DNA of 64,000 nt from Artemisia argyi (GCA_030686995.1 CM060685.1:25094065-25158064), one strand, 5' to 3'. Shown: positions 34,038-44,840, counted from the first letter of the stretch. The notes: generated from the letters alone by a model not told the origin. Translations and numbers: made by a program.

Positions 34038-37000
34038 TGTAACACCCCCAATTCATGATGCAGCGGAATTCAACTTGGGTGTTACTCGACGGCACAACAG
34101 TCATAATAATAGAAAACGATCTCTAACCGAGTCGTAATAAAAAGAGTTGTCATTCATATTATTCAAATATATCAGAGTTTACATAGTAAGGTCCCAAAAC
34201 GGTTCCATGTTTCAAAATACATCAATATAAAGTCTTTGATGTTTTTATAGAATGACATAATAGTTTATAGCCTTCTTCCTTCGGTACGTGCCCTTCCGCT
34301 CCATTCTTGATTATCATGGACCTGAAATACATGCTTAAGAGGTCAACACAAAGGTTGAGTGAAGTTCATAGAGTTTGTTTAACGGTTGAACACAATATGT
34401 TGGTAGTAAGAGTTAATTAGACTCATACTCATGTTAGAAAACAAAACAGTTATTATTATATACTAAGCTCATGCAACCAAGACGTTAACGGGTACCAATA
34501 TCAATCGGCGGTTTTGTTGCCCCGGTAAGTACTTTGCCGTCATACTTAATGTTCAAATATAGTGCATTCGTTTGAACTAATCTGCTCAAACAAATGGGAT
34601 TCGTCAATCCCAATAGGCCTATTCACAATACTCGCGCTCACTAGTTCTAGTGATTAAATGGTTCATGATAGGGGCCTAGGATTGGCAAGGTAGGTACTTA
34701 GTAATAATAAAACAATCAGGCAGCATACAGTTTCAAAGCATTGTGTTCGGTTTAAAAGTAGCATGTATTCCCCCCAAGGGTTTGTAAAACATTGAAGTAA
34801 TGTAAAGTGGGGCTATGAACTCACCTTAAGTAGGATAGCAAGTAATGAAGGTGATGATTGGATCGTGTAGGTTTCTACGAGCAACCTATAATAGAATGTT
34901 GCGACTTAGGATTTGTGTAAAGAATATGAAGTAGTGCCTATATATATATCTTGCATTTAGTCCATGATGTGGTATGATGTATATTGTAAGTCTTTGAAAG
35001 AAAGATTCATGAAACATGTATGTTTTGGTACATCGTTTACTACCGTTCGGGCCGACATAATTCAGAAGTCATGTTAGTAAGCGTTCGAGGAGCCAGGACA
35101 CTTTAACTCGTAAATCCACAACTCATCTCGATGGCTTACATAATGAACTCCTCACATGAGGCTCCCTACTATTGTAGTAGTTGATAAAATATATAGATAT
35201 AAGTTTTGATCCGAAAAGTTACATGTCCGATATTTGGATAAACTTAGGAAAGTTTATTAGTACATGAAGATTGTTATTAGGGGTAGTTTTATAAGTCTTG
35301 AATGACCATTTTCTCTTGGTAATATCTCATGGTTCCCTTTTAAGTGAAGTAGATCCAAATTGCTTGTTCAAGTTATCGCCTAATTCATTGTTTCATGTTT
35401 ACGCCTATGTAAGTTGGTATGGTCATTTCGTCATGGCCTAGCCATGACCTTTGGTCCTTGTTCCAAGGTCATGAGACACAACCTTGGCTCTAGCCATGGT
35501 GGTGGTCTTGATTATAGGTCATAAGACCTCTTGTTTCTTTTAAAGTATAACCAATATATAGTGACTTATATATATGTAAATAGCTGTTAAGAAACTGAGA
35601 AATATTTCACTCAGAAAGCGTTTTCAAGGCTCGAGCTTCTTTAACCCTGAAGGAAAACGTGATTACGGACAACTTTCGTGTTTTAACTTTTTCATGAAAC
35701 GGACCAGAAAGGCCTCTTTTTGCGTGTTTTAGGTTCTGTCACAGAAACTTTTAGGCAGTTTTGCCGGAAATCTTTGGTAACTTCAAATGAGCGTAATTTT
35801 TGACTCGTATACTCGTTTTAGGTGGTTCAAGTTGCTATGGTTTCCTTGTTAAGTCCTCTACTGTAATAGGTAATAATCCAATAACAAATTTTTACCGTTT
35901 TGATCAGGTCTTACCAAGAAAGTCACTAGTTTGCTTGTTTTAGTAACTTATTGTAACAATCAATTATAACAACATCTTTTAGTCATTTTTATACACCATG
36001 GACATTCATACAAGACATAATATAGCAAGAATAACATGTAAATGATATGAACATGATAAATTAACAAGAAGCATGTTAGGTTTAGGCTTACAACTTTTGG
36101 CTTTCTAATAAAGAAAGGAAGTAACAAGTAAGGAAATGGACTTTGATAGACTTGCTTCAACCCTTTTTCACTTCATGCAATCTTTCTACCCTTGGTATTC
36201 TTGAAAGATATGTAATGAAAGTTGAGGTGAATTGAGTGGATTTAAACTCAAGAGAAATCACCAAGTATATTAGGGTTTGGAAGTGTTTGATTACTAGAAA
36301 CTAAGCTAGGGTTTCTACCTTGAATAAGCACTTGATCCTTGCTAGAACTTTGAAGGAAATAAAGCTATGGAGAGAGTGTTGTGGGGTGTGGTATGGACGG
36401 CAACACAAGGGGGGGAGGGGGGTATTTATATGCCTTTGAGGAGGTTACATTTTTAGGATATTTTTAGCCAAAATACACATGTAACCATCCAAGGCCAAGT
36501 GATACAAGATCAAGCCACCTCAAGGGTGACTCCCCCCCCCTAATGGCGGTTCATAAGGCTAGGGGGAGGTGAGGTGTGCATTGGATGATAATATCTAGAT
36601 ATTAGGATGAGTTTTGACTCCGGGAAATGCCAACCGTAAATGATTAGGCCTCAAAACGTAAAATCGGGTGTCGTAAAATTATGAAACTTTAAAGTATTGT
36701 TAGACATGTCCATATGTCCCATAATAAAATATAAAATGGGTGGTAGGTTCCATTTGGGTGGTAAAACCCTGCTAAAACTGGAAACACGGGTCTAAAACGC
36801 GTAATACGTAAAATGTACGAATATTGCGTAAAATTTAGAAAAGTAAAATGTTACTTTTCTAATATGATATAAATGATTTAAAATGACTTATAATATCTAG
36901 ACTGGGCTCAGTCTAGTGTCGGTTGGTATTAAATGTCTTTTAGACATCAAACCGTAAGCCTAAAAATCACGAAATGACTTATAACTTCAAGGGATGATTT

Positions 37001-37486
37001 TTAGTCAATGGAGGAGGGAAAAATATGTTGACTTATTTTAATAATTTGAAAACTCAAATCATCTTAGAAACGCGGTGCAGGTATAGGCTAGGGTTACGGC
37101 TGAGTAAAAACGCTTAAAGCTGAAAATTCTAGTTTTTCACGGCCGAGGTTTATTCTGGTCATATTTTTCTCAGTCATGATTTATTCTCAAATAAATCATG
37201 AGTGTGTCAAACATTTTTATGATGTGGGGTCACCTGACGGGGTCAAATTTCGTTGTGCGTGGAATTTCTGAATGACGTTTTACCCTAAAACGTGTATTTC
37301 CTTAATAACTTTCACGAACATGATCTGACGAATGTCAAACATTTATTTTGCCATGGAAATGATTTATCACTCGAGAATATGAAATAAAAATCAACTTTCA
37401 GGAATATTTCGGGAAAAATGAATAGTAAAAATGAATAGTAAAATTTTCCGGGAATAGTAATTAACCTGAAATTGCGAATTGTTACA
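34038..37486. mobile_element. giant solo LTR (3.45 kb)
   Basis: Begins TGTAACACCCCCA and ends GAATTGTTACA. It is flanked by an exact GTAAC duplication (34033-34037, 37487-37491) with no second LTR or internal genes. It shares several blocks in the same order (for example ATGCTTAAGAGGTCAACACAA near 34333) with the solo LTR at 58237, so both belong to one LTR family group, probably Ty3. There is no coding frame. Confidence 0.88.
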
Positions 37487-37636
37487 GTAACAATTTGGCT
37501 TCAAAAACACCAAACCGCGGAAGCAATGTTTGCCGTTGGACCATTGCCGCTGGCCATGCCGGCGAGGTGGCGGCGGTGTTCACCGCCGGCTTGGGCATGC
37601 CGTTGGTGATGCCGCTGTCCAATGCCACCCTCCTAA

Positions 37637-38178
37637 GGTAAGGTTGTTGTATTTCCAAGACTAGAAGCATTTAATGGAAAATGTACTTCTCCATTAAATG
37701 TTTGACATGTCTTAACAACCCTCATGTGACTCTCTGATCAAGCAAACTAAAACAAAAGTTAGAGTTTGCAAGTGAACTCAAAGGTCGTTGATTAGATCAG
37801 GGGCTTCAGCAAGTTCAAACGAGAGTAAATGCTCTTCTTAAATGATACAATAAATATGGAAGATATGTCATTACTCTAACCAACATTCTTTTTATATTGC
37901 AAAACATATTGTAATTCAATTAAATATTTGTCCGCATAATACTTTGTAATTCTTTGATTCATTCTAATAAGAATCAAAAGATTGGAAAGTTTATCTTTGT
38001 ATTGCATTTAAATATTTTACCCTTTGTTTCTTAAACAAAGTCATGGAATAGGGAACTACAGTTGTATTTGCTAAACATAATTTGAGATTAAAACAAGTAA
38101 GTATTCGAGTTTAAGTTAGTTGTAGCTCGAAATTATATTGTTTATCTACTATATCTCTTACATTATAACTAAAAACAG
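37637..38178. other. non-coding spacer, probably hAT intron
   Basis: No gene recognised. It lies upstream of a hAT exon that begins after AAAAACAG at 38179. Confidence 0.45.
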
Positions 38179-38231
38179 GTAAGAGGCCAAGGTTATGATG
38201 AAGCATGCAATGTGCATGGAGAGTTCAATGG
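38179..38231 (+). pseudogene. hAT-type transposase, exon fragment before the Copia insertion
   Basis: Reads VRGQGYDEACNVHGEFNG after an acceptor-like AG, matching the strongly conserved GQGYDGASNM-type motif of this transposase family. It is cut at 38231 by the Copia element and continues at 43256. Confidence 0.75.
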
Positions 38232-38412
38232 TGAAGACTTATATGTTTGTTATCATTTTGTAAAGTTGTAAAAGTATAAGGACTAAAGTTGTCATCTTTT
38301 ATAGTTAGTTAGTTAGAACTAATTAGGTGTTAATCACAGTTTAAATACTGTTGTAAACCTTCATTCTCACTTATCACTTTCAATAATAATTTTTCATTTC
38401 CGCATTTCTTCA
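38232..38412 (+). repeat. 5' LTR of the young Copia element (181 bp)
   Basis: Begins TGAAGACTTATATG and ends GCATTTCTTCA. Identical to the 3' LTR. Confidence 0.96.
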
Positions 38413-38424
38413 TGGTATCAGAGC
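38413..38424 (+). other. primer-binding site (initiator Met tRNA)
   Basis: TGGTATCAGAGC directly abuts the LTR, the canonical plant Copia form. Confidence 0.9.
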
Positions 38425-38648
38425 ACAGAGCTCTTGATAAAACCCAAATTTCTGCACAATAACCCCAATTAGGTCACCAGTTCAATCATTCATTGAATTG
38501 ATCAATTCTTTGATCCTGATTGATTACTGTGTGTGTTTCTTGTGCAATTTAGGGTTCTTGATCCGTTATAATTCTGTTACGACCGTTATTGTGATCAAGA
38601 AAATTATCAACAATGGTGACTCCTCTTGTTCCACCACCGGTTGACTAA

Positions 38649-41600
38649 AATGCTTTGAATAACAACGATCCACTTTATCTTGCAAGTTCTGATCATCCAG
38701 CAATGGTCTTAACTAACACTCCTTTTAATGGAAACAATTTTCTTGGTTGGAGTCGAAATGTAAAGATGGCTGTAGGGGCGAAATTAAAGCTTGGATTCAT
38801 TGATGGTACTTGTGTGAAACCACCATTGAATGATGTTAATGTTCAAAGATGGGTGAGATGTGATTACATGGTGACATGCTGGATCTTGAATTCCATGGTT
38901 ACTGAACTCTCAGATGTTTTTTTGTATGCACAATTAGCATGTGAGCTATGGAAGGAGATTGCTGAAAGGTATGGTCAAAGCAATGGTCCTTTGATATATC
39001 AGCTTGAAAGAGAATTGAGCAAAATAACCCAAGGTAATCTTAGTATTGCTGCCTTTTTTAACAAATTAAAGAGGTGTTGGGATGAATTGAAAAATTTGAA
39101 TGGTTTGCCTGTTTGTAATTGTGGAAAGATGCTTGAATGTAGTTGTGCTATGTATGAGAAGTTTTTAGAAAGGGATAGCCATTTGAAATTGATTCAATTC
39201 TTGATGAAGCTCAATGATGAGTATGAATCTGTTAGGAGTCAAATTTTATCAATGGATCCTTTGCCTAATGTGAATAAGGCATATTACATAGTGCAACAGA
39301 TAGAGAAACAAAAACAGGTCACCAATCATGTATTTGAACCATCTGCTTTCTTTGCAAACAATCAGAGAAATAGCAATAACTTAGTTAAAAAGGAATTCAA
39401 ACAAGGGTGGTATGATCAAAAGAAAGTTTGTACTGGTTATGGTCAAGAAGGGCATGTGTATGAGCAGTGTTTTGAGAGGATTGGTTACCCTGATTGGTAC
39501 AAAGGAAAGAAAGGCAAGAAAGGGGGTAAAGTTGCAGCACATGTGAATTCTGGTATGGAAGAAATGGTTGGTGATTCACCTTTTGATATGGGCTGTGAAA
39601 ATGAGATTGGAATGAATGGTTTGAACAATGTGGATCAAAGATTAGTTGCTGCAGTGTGCCAGGAGATGTTGAAGATGTTCAAAGGAAAAGGGCCAATGGA
39701 AGATGTTAAGAACATGGCTAGCAGTTCTCATCATGTAGGTATTTGGTCTTTATTCAGTTCATCTTTTGCTCTATTTTGTCATCCTTTAATGAACATAGAA
39801 AAGGATTGGATAAGTGACACTGGAGCATCTGATCATATGTCTCCAAACATCAAACTATTCATTACCACTAGAGAGTTAAAACACCCCATAATTGTTCATT
39901 TGCCTGATGGAAGATCAATCAAAGTCACAATAGTTGGTGAAATTGCTTTAACGCCATATTTGATTTTAGAAGATGTGTTTTATGTTCCTGAGTTTCAGTT
40001 GAATCTTCTCTCAGTAGGAAAACTCATTCACACCAAAAATCTAACTGCTCAGTTCATCCCAACTTCTTTCATGTTTCAGGACCTTACAACTAAGCAAATA
40101 GTTGCAGTTGGCAAGGGATCACAATGTCTTTACATATGCAAACCTCTCATTGATCCTGCTCTTTTCTCTGCTGAAGTCACTGATTTCTATAACTCTCATA
40201 AACAATTCTTAACTAGTCAAAATAAAATTGCTGTTAGCAATGTTGTAAATGCTAAGATCATGCTTGATCTTCATACTTTTCATGCTAGACTTGGGCATTC
40301 TTCCTTATCCAAGATTGTTCATATTCCTGCTTGTAAAAACTTTGATGTATCCAATTTTTCTTGTGAAAGTTGTGTTTTGTCCAAACATCATAGATTACCT
40401 TTCCCTGTTAGTAATTCTATTGCTAGCAATCCTTTTGATTTATTACATATGGATTTATGGGGTCCCTATAAGAAACCAGCCTTGAATGGTGCTCATTATT
40501 TTTTCACTATAGTGGATGACAAAAGTAGGGCAACATGGACTTATCTCATACATTCTAAAGACCAAATACCTGCTCTGCTTTCTAACTTTTTTGCCTATGT
40601 GGAAAATCATTTTAAGGGAAAGCCAAAGTTTATTAGAACAGATAATGGTACTGAAGTTGTTAATAGAACATGTTCAGAAATGTTTTATTCTAGAGGCATT
40701 GTTCATCAGAGGTCAATGGTTTACACTCCACAACAAAATGGTATAGTGGAAAGGAAGCATAGGCACTTGTTAGAGACTGCCAGAGCAATTAGAATACATG
40801 CAGGGCTGCCTATTAAGTTTTGGGGGGATTGTGTGTTAGCTGCAACATACTTGATCAACAAGATGCCAGTTACGTTGTTGCAATGGAAATCACCCTTTGA
40901 AGTACTTCATGGAAAACCACCCAGTTTTGATCAGTTAAGGGTCATTGGGTGTCTATGTTATGCTGCAGTTACAAAGCCACATAAAGATAAGTTTGATAAT
41001 AGAGGTATTAAGTGTATTTTGTTGGGATATCCTTCTGATAAAAAAGGGTACAAATTGTATGATTTGGAAACACATCAAGTCTTCTTAAGTAGAGATGTGA
41101 TATTTGAAGAAGACACATTTCCTTTCAAACAAGAAGAGTCAGTTGTGGTTCCTAATTCAGTACCTGAATTTCCAAGTTTTGGTGATTCTGTATTTGATGC
41201 TAATCCTATCGAAGATTCAAATGAAATACCCAACTTTATACCAGCAACAGTTGATTCAAAAATCCCTGTGCAAGAAGTTATAAATGACCCACTTCCTGTA
41301 CCAAACACCAATGTTGATCCATCACCTACTCAACTTGGTCCAAACCTTAGAAAATCATCTAGAAATGCTACTAAACCAGCTTGGCTCAAAGATTTCATTA
41401 CACCTAAAACTTCTACAAGTAATGCAGCTCATAGAAGTCATACACCTCAGTATCCTCTTTTCAAGTCAAGTGACTTTAAACACCTTCCACCTCAGTTTCT
41501 AGCATTCCTGGCAAATGTGTTTGCTAACACAGATCCTACTTCCTATAAACAAGCAATAAAATATCCAGAATGGGTTGATGCAATGGATAAGGAGGTTGTA

Positions 41601-43061
41601 GGCTTGGAGGAAAATGAGACTTGGGAAGTAACTGAATTACTAGATGGCATTATACCTGTCACTTCCAAATGGGTGTACAAAACAAAATACAAAGCAGATG
41701 GAACTGTGGATAAGTTAAAAGCTAGGCTGGTAGTGAGAGGTTTTAACCAAAAAGAGGGCCAAGATTATAAGCATACCTTCTCACCTGTGGCAAAATTGGC
41801 TACAGTTAGAGTTCTAATTGCATTAGCAACAGCAAAGGTATGGCCTCTTCATCAAATGGATGTAAATAATGCTTTCTTGCATGGGTACATTGAGGAAGAT
41901 ATTTACATGGTACCACCTGAAGGTTACAAAAAGGCTAAGGAAGGGCAAGTGTGTAAGCTTTCAAGGTCTCTTTATGGTCTCAAACAGGCTTCAAGGCAAT
42001 GGAACCAAGAGTTGAGTAAGTTTTTGTCCAGTCTTGGATATGTGCAGTCCAAGCATGACTATTCCTTATTTGTCAAAAACAAAAATGATCAATTCACTGC
42101 AGCCTTGGTTTATGTGGATGATATTCTTGTCACTGGAAATTGTGAACCTGAAATTGTGGCCTTAAAGCAAGCACTGGATAAGAAATTCACCATCAAGGAT
42201 CTTGGGTTGGCTAAATATTTTCTTGGAATTGAGTTATGCAGAACACAAGCTGGTACTTATTTGAATCAAAGAAAGTATATCCTTGATTTGCTGACTGATA
42301 GTGGTCTTACAGCTGCAAAACCTGCTGAGTTTCCTCTACCAACAACTCTCAAGCTCTCATCCAACAAAAGTACTCTTCTAACTGACCCTGGTCCTTACAG
42401 AAGATTAGTGGGTAGACTTTTGTATCTTACAATGACAAGACCAGATATATCATACACTGTTCAACAATTAAGTCAATATGTTGCATCTCCAAGAGATATT
42501 CACATGCAAGCTGCATTTCATCTACTCAAGTATCTTAAAGGAACTATCTCAAAAGGTTTGTTTTACCCTGTGCAACCACACTTGAAGTTGACTGGTTTCT
42601 CTGACTCAGACTGGGCATCATGTCTTATAACAAGAAAATCATTAACTGGGTGGTGTATATTTCTGGGTCATTCACTTGTGTCTTGGAAGACCAAAAAGCA
42701 GGCCACAGTCTCAAGGTCTTCCACTGAGGCTGAATACCGGAGCATGGCATCAACTACTTGTGAACTTTTATGGTTAAGCTACTTACTCAAGGCTTTGCAT
42801 ATCCCAGTGGTTTTCCCTGTCACACTCTTCTGTGATAATAAATCAGCTCAGCAAATAGCAGCAAATCCATGTTTTCATGACAAAACTAAGCACATGGACA
42901 TTGATTGCCATTTTACCAGAGATAAAGTGCAGGATGGTTTTCTGGAAACTGCATACATTCCTACTCACTTGCAGTTGGCTGATGTGATGACTAAAGCTTT
43001 AAGCAAGTTTCAACATTCTTTCCTGGTGGACAAGTTGGGTCTTGCAGAGCCTCCAACTTGA
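38649..43061 (+). CDS. gag-pol: Copia gag-pol polyprotein (one N-terminal stop)
   Basis: A continuous frame of about 1470 codons. Positions below count from the Leu codon TTG at 38655. Gag capsid (NFLGWSRNVKMAV onward), zinc knuckle at 259-272, protease DTGA at 388-391, integrase HARLGH and catalytic Asp 600, Asp 663, Glu 699 (spacing 36), RT with YVDD at 1153-1156, and RNase H (DSDWA, STEAEYRS, FCDNKSA). Two oddities. The original start is probably ATG 38613 (MVTPLVPPPVD), but TAA at 38646-38648 cuts codon 12 in the same frame; translation could restart at ATG 38703, still ahead of the capsid region. The zinc knuckle reads CTGYGQEGHVYEQC, so its second cysteine is Tyr (TAT, 39438-39440). All pol catalytic residues are present. 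Confidence 0.95.
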   Translation, partial: NALNNNDPLYLASSDHPAMVLTNTPFNGNNFLGWSRNVKMAVGAKLKLGFIDGTCVKPPLNDVNVQRWVRCDYMVTCWILNSMVTELSDVFLYAQLACELWKEIAERYGQSNGPLIYQLERELSKITQGNLSIAAFFNKLKRCWDELKNLNGLPVCNCGKMLECSCAMYEKFLERDSHLKLIQFLMKLNDEYESVRSQILSMDPLPNVNKAYYIVQQIEKQKQVTNHVFEPSAFFANNQRNSNNLVKKEFKQGWYDQKKVCTGYGQEGHVYEQCFERIGYPDWYKGKKGKKGGKVAAHVNSGMEEMVGDSPFDMGCENEIGMNGLNNVDQRLVAAVCQEMLKMFKGKGPMEDVKNMASSSHHVGIWSLFSSSFALFCHPLMNIEKDWISDTGASDHMSPNIKLFITTRELKHPIIVHLPDGRSIKVTIVGEIALTPYLILEDVFYVPEFQLNLLSVGKLIHTKNLTAQFIPTSFMFQDLTTKQIVAVGKGSQCLYICKPLIDPALFSAEVTDFYNSHKQFLTSQNKIAVSNVVNAKIMLDLHTFHARLGHSSLSKIVHIPACKNFDVSNFSCESCVLSKHHRLPFPVSNSIASNPFDLLHMDLWGPYKKPALNGAHYFFTIVDDKSRATWTYLIHSKDQIPALLSNFFAYVENHFKGKPKFIRTDNGTEVVNRTCSEMFYSRGIVHQRSMVYTPQQNGIVERKHRHLLETARAIRIHAGLPIKFWGDCVLAATYLINKMPVTLLQWKSPFEVLHGKPPSFDQLRVIGCLCYAAVTKPHKDKFDNRGIKCILLGYPSDKKGYKLYDLETHQVFLSRDVIFEEDTFPFKQEESVVVPNSVPEFPSFGDSVFDANPIEDSNEIPNFIPATVDSKIPVQEVINDPLPVPNTNVDPSPTQLGPNLRKSSRNATKPAWLKDFITPKTSTSNAAHRSHTPQYPLFKSSDFKHLPPQFLAFLANVFANTDPTSYKQAIKYPEWVDAMDKEVVGLEENETWEVTELLDGIIPVTSKWVYKTKYKADGTVDKLKARLVVRGFNQKEGQDYKHTFSPVAKLATVRVLIALATAKVWPLHQMDVNNAFLHGYIEEDIYMVPPEGYKKAKEGQVCKLSRSLYGLKQASRQWNQELSKFLSSLGYVQSKHDYSLFVKNKNDQFTAALVYVDDILVTGNCEPEIVALKQALDKKFTIKDLGLAKYFLGIELCRTQAGTYLNQRKYILDLLTDSGLTAAKPAEFPLPTTLKLSSNKSTLLTDPGPYRRLVGRLLYLTMTRPDISYTVQQLSQYVASPRDIHMQAAFHLLKYLKGTISKGLFYPVQPHLKLTGFSDSDWASCLITRKSLTGWCIFLGHSLVSWKTKKQATVSRSSTEAEYRSMASTTCELLWLSYLLKALHIPVVFPVTLFCDNKSAQQIAANPCFHDKTKHMDIDCHFTRDKVQDGFLETAYIPTHLQLADVMTKALSKFQHSFLVDKLGLAEPPT

Positions 43062-43069
43062 GGGGAGGA
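43062..43069 (+). other. polypurine tract of the young Copia element
   Basis: GGGGAGGA lies between the stop codon and the 3' LTR. Confidence 0.88.
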
Positions 43070-43250
43070 TGAAGACTTATATGTTTGTTATCATTTTGTA
43101 AAGTTGTAAAAGTATAAGGACTAAAGTTGTCATCTTTTATAGTTAGTTAGTTAGAACTAATTAGGTGTTAATCACAGTTTAAATACTGTTGTAAACCTTC
43201 ATTCTCACTTATCACTTTCAATAATAATTTTTCATTTCCGCATTTCTTCA
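43070..43250 (+). repeat. 3' LTR of the young Copia element (181 bp)
   Basis: Identical to the 5' LTR and followed by AATGG. Confidence 0.96.
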
Positions 43251-43290
43251 AATGGCTTAAAAACTCGCATCATCTATTTCTACAGAGGGC
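43251..43290 (+). pseudogene. hAT-type transposase, exon fragment after the Copia insertion
   Basis: Continues EFNGLKT from the fragment at 38179, then diverges and meets a stop (TAA) near 43293. The rest of the transposase is not recognisable in 43290-43530, which holds nothing else I can name. Confidence 0.65.
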
Positions 43291-43530
43291 CCTAAAAGGC
43301 ATTCAGATAAACATTATGTATTAGCGTCATGGCTGGAAACAAGTCAAGCCGTTCATTAAATGTCAAGGATCGACTTGGTAAAAGCTTGAAAGACGAAAGG
43401 AGTTCGAGCACCAGCTCAAGCCTTTTTTAGAGCTCATATAATAAATGATTTCAAGACCGAGCTTTATATCTAAAGCTTGATTAGGCCCGCAAATCTAAAC
43501 GAGCCCAAAAAATATACGTTTTTATACATG

Positions 43531-43771
43531 CATGTACAAGAATAACTGCCTTTAGTTACAACTCATATCTCGTCACTAATATAGCATAAAGTCGTCATTG
43601 AAGCTGTTTAGTGACGAAAATTGAGGACGTCACTAATCGTGACAAGAAATGGGATCAATATAAATCTCATATTTGCCATAGAACCAATGAACCAATCATA
43701 GCCACTCATTTTATTTTTCACATTTTTTTTAAAAAAACAAAATATCTTGCAAACGGTAAATCATCAAGCTA

Positions 43772-43813
<42 letters not shown>

Positions 43814-44468
43814 ATCGTGGCGAGAATTAAATCATCTTTCTATAGATATGCATTGTTATATGCTTTCGACGAATTCTTTTTTTCGATGAATTTAAAAAAA
43901 AAAAAAAAAGTTTCACACAGAAAAATCATATATGATTTGTAATAATCATATATGATTCGTTAAAATCAAATCATATATGATTCTTACGAATCATATATGA
44001 TTTTTAAAAATCATATATGATTCGTAAGAATCATATATGATTTGATTTTAACGAATCATATATGATTTTTACAAATCATATATGATTTTTCTGGGCGGAA
44101 AATTTGAAAAAAAAAATTATCAAAAAAAAAAAAAAAAAAGAAAAATTCGTCGAAAATATATAACAATTCATGTCTATAGAAAGATAATTTAATTCTCGTC
44201 GAGATGGTATTTTTTTTTGTAGCTTGACGATTTACGGTTTGCGAGATATTTAAGTTATAATAAAAGGGTGGAAGTTTTTATTTCATTATTATTTTTTTTT
44301 GGATAAAAAAAATGAGTGGCTAAGATTACTTGACGGGTTTTATAGTAAAAGTTGGATCTATAAAATCCAACTTTTGCCATCTCACAATATGGTCTTTTTA
44401 GTGACCAAAATAAAGTTCGTCACTAGTATAGTAGTATTTCGTCACTAAAGATGCTTTTTCTTGTAGTG
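43531..44468. mobile_element. CACTA-type foldback element
   Basis: The right end, read inward on the minus strand, is CACTACAAGAAAAAGC, the standard plant CACTA terminus. The left end (CATGTACAAGAATAAC) is a degraded counterpart. Both ends carry repeats of TAGTGACGAA/TTCGTCACTA, as CACTA subterminal regions do. The arms are inverse complements over most of their length (for example AATCATCAAGCTAC near 43757 and GTAGCTTGACGATT near 44220), meeting at a palindromic array. No transposase. The 3-bp target duplication cannot be confirmed because the left end is degraded. Confidence 0.75.
43921..44090. repeat. palindromic array of eight AATCATATATGATT units
   Basis: Eight exact copies of the self-complementary 14-mer start at 43924, 43944, 43969, 43989, 44009, 44029, 44054 and 44074. 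Spacings are 20, 25, 20, 20, 20, 25, 20, a mirror-symmetric series. The 85-bp half 43921-44005 is the inverse complement of 44006-44090 with one mismatch by eye. Confidence 0.96.
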
Positions 44469-44840
44469 ATATACTTGGTATACGTCTAATTGTATAATTT
44501 ACTATGTACAATATATAAACAAGCTTAAACAAAATAAAAAAGCTCAAGCTTAGTGTATGAATTTTTTTCATGACTTTATCATGTTCTAAAGCATTGGGTG
44601 CTGCTTTGATAAATAACAATAAAGACATTTTATGTTCATGTCTAAGACACAATAATACATATAAAAGATATCATAATCATCCGAAACATACACTGAACAA
44701 AAAAGAATTTTGTACTTTTGTACATAGCATGTCCCTCAATAAATTCACAAGTATATAAATAGACTTAGATAAGAATCAAAGGCAAATTAGCAAAAATCAT
44801 AAACAATAACATAATGATGCTAGAAATACTAGTTAATAAC

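Larger units (their letters stand above)
33253..37633 (-). mobile_element. Harbinger-like segment containing a SAUR fragment and a solo LTR
   Basis: The ends GAATGGTGGCAGTCATGC and the complement of TGTCCAATGCCACCCTCC share a GGTGGCA core with the neighbouring Harbinger MITE and are flanked by TAA (33250-33252, 37634-37636). Minus-strand frames at 33499-33693 (ending HYRLLYDLTDHVEAQN) and at 37482-37510 (RFGVFEAK) recall C-terminal motifs of PIF/Harbinger transposases. Internally a poly-T (33401-33432) and TTTTTAGTGGCAACCATGCC repeats occur. The 3.4-kb solo LTR (34038-37486) was inserted later. The ends and the single-element reading are tentative. Confidence 0.42.
38232..43250 (+). mobile_element. 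young, nearly intact Copia retrotransposon (5.0 kb)
   Basis: Two 181-bp LTRs (38232-38412, 43070-43250) are identical by eye and flanked by AATGG (38227-38231, 43251-43255). The primer site TGGTATCAGAGC follows the 5' LTR at once, and the purine run GGGGAGGA precedes the 3' LTR. One polyprotein frame covers gag to RNase H. The insertion is the most recent one I can date here. Confidence 0.97.

Noticed and set aside
33766..34104. SAUR-like frame of 112 residues as an intact gene
   Set aside because: The first 22 codons are solo LTR sequence and the conserved SAUR C-terminus is missing, so only a fragment is real.
43921..44090. Array of short palindromes as a CRISPR array
   Set aside because: Spacers are as short as 6 bases and mirror-symmetric; eukaryotic context; the array is the centre of a foldback transposon.
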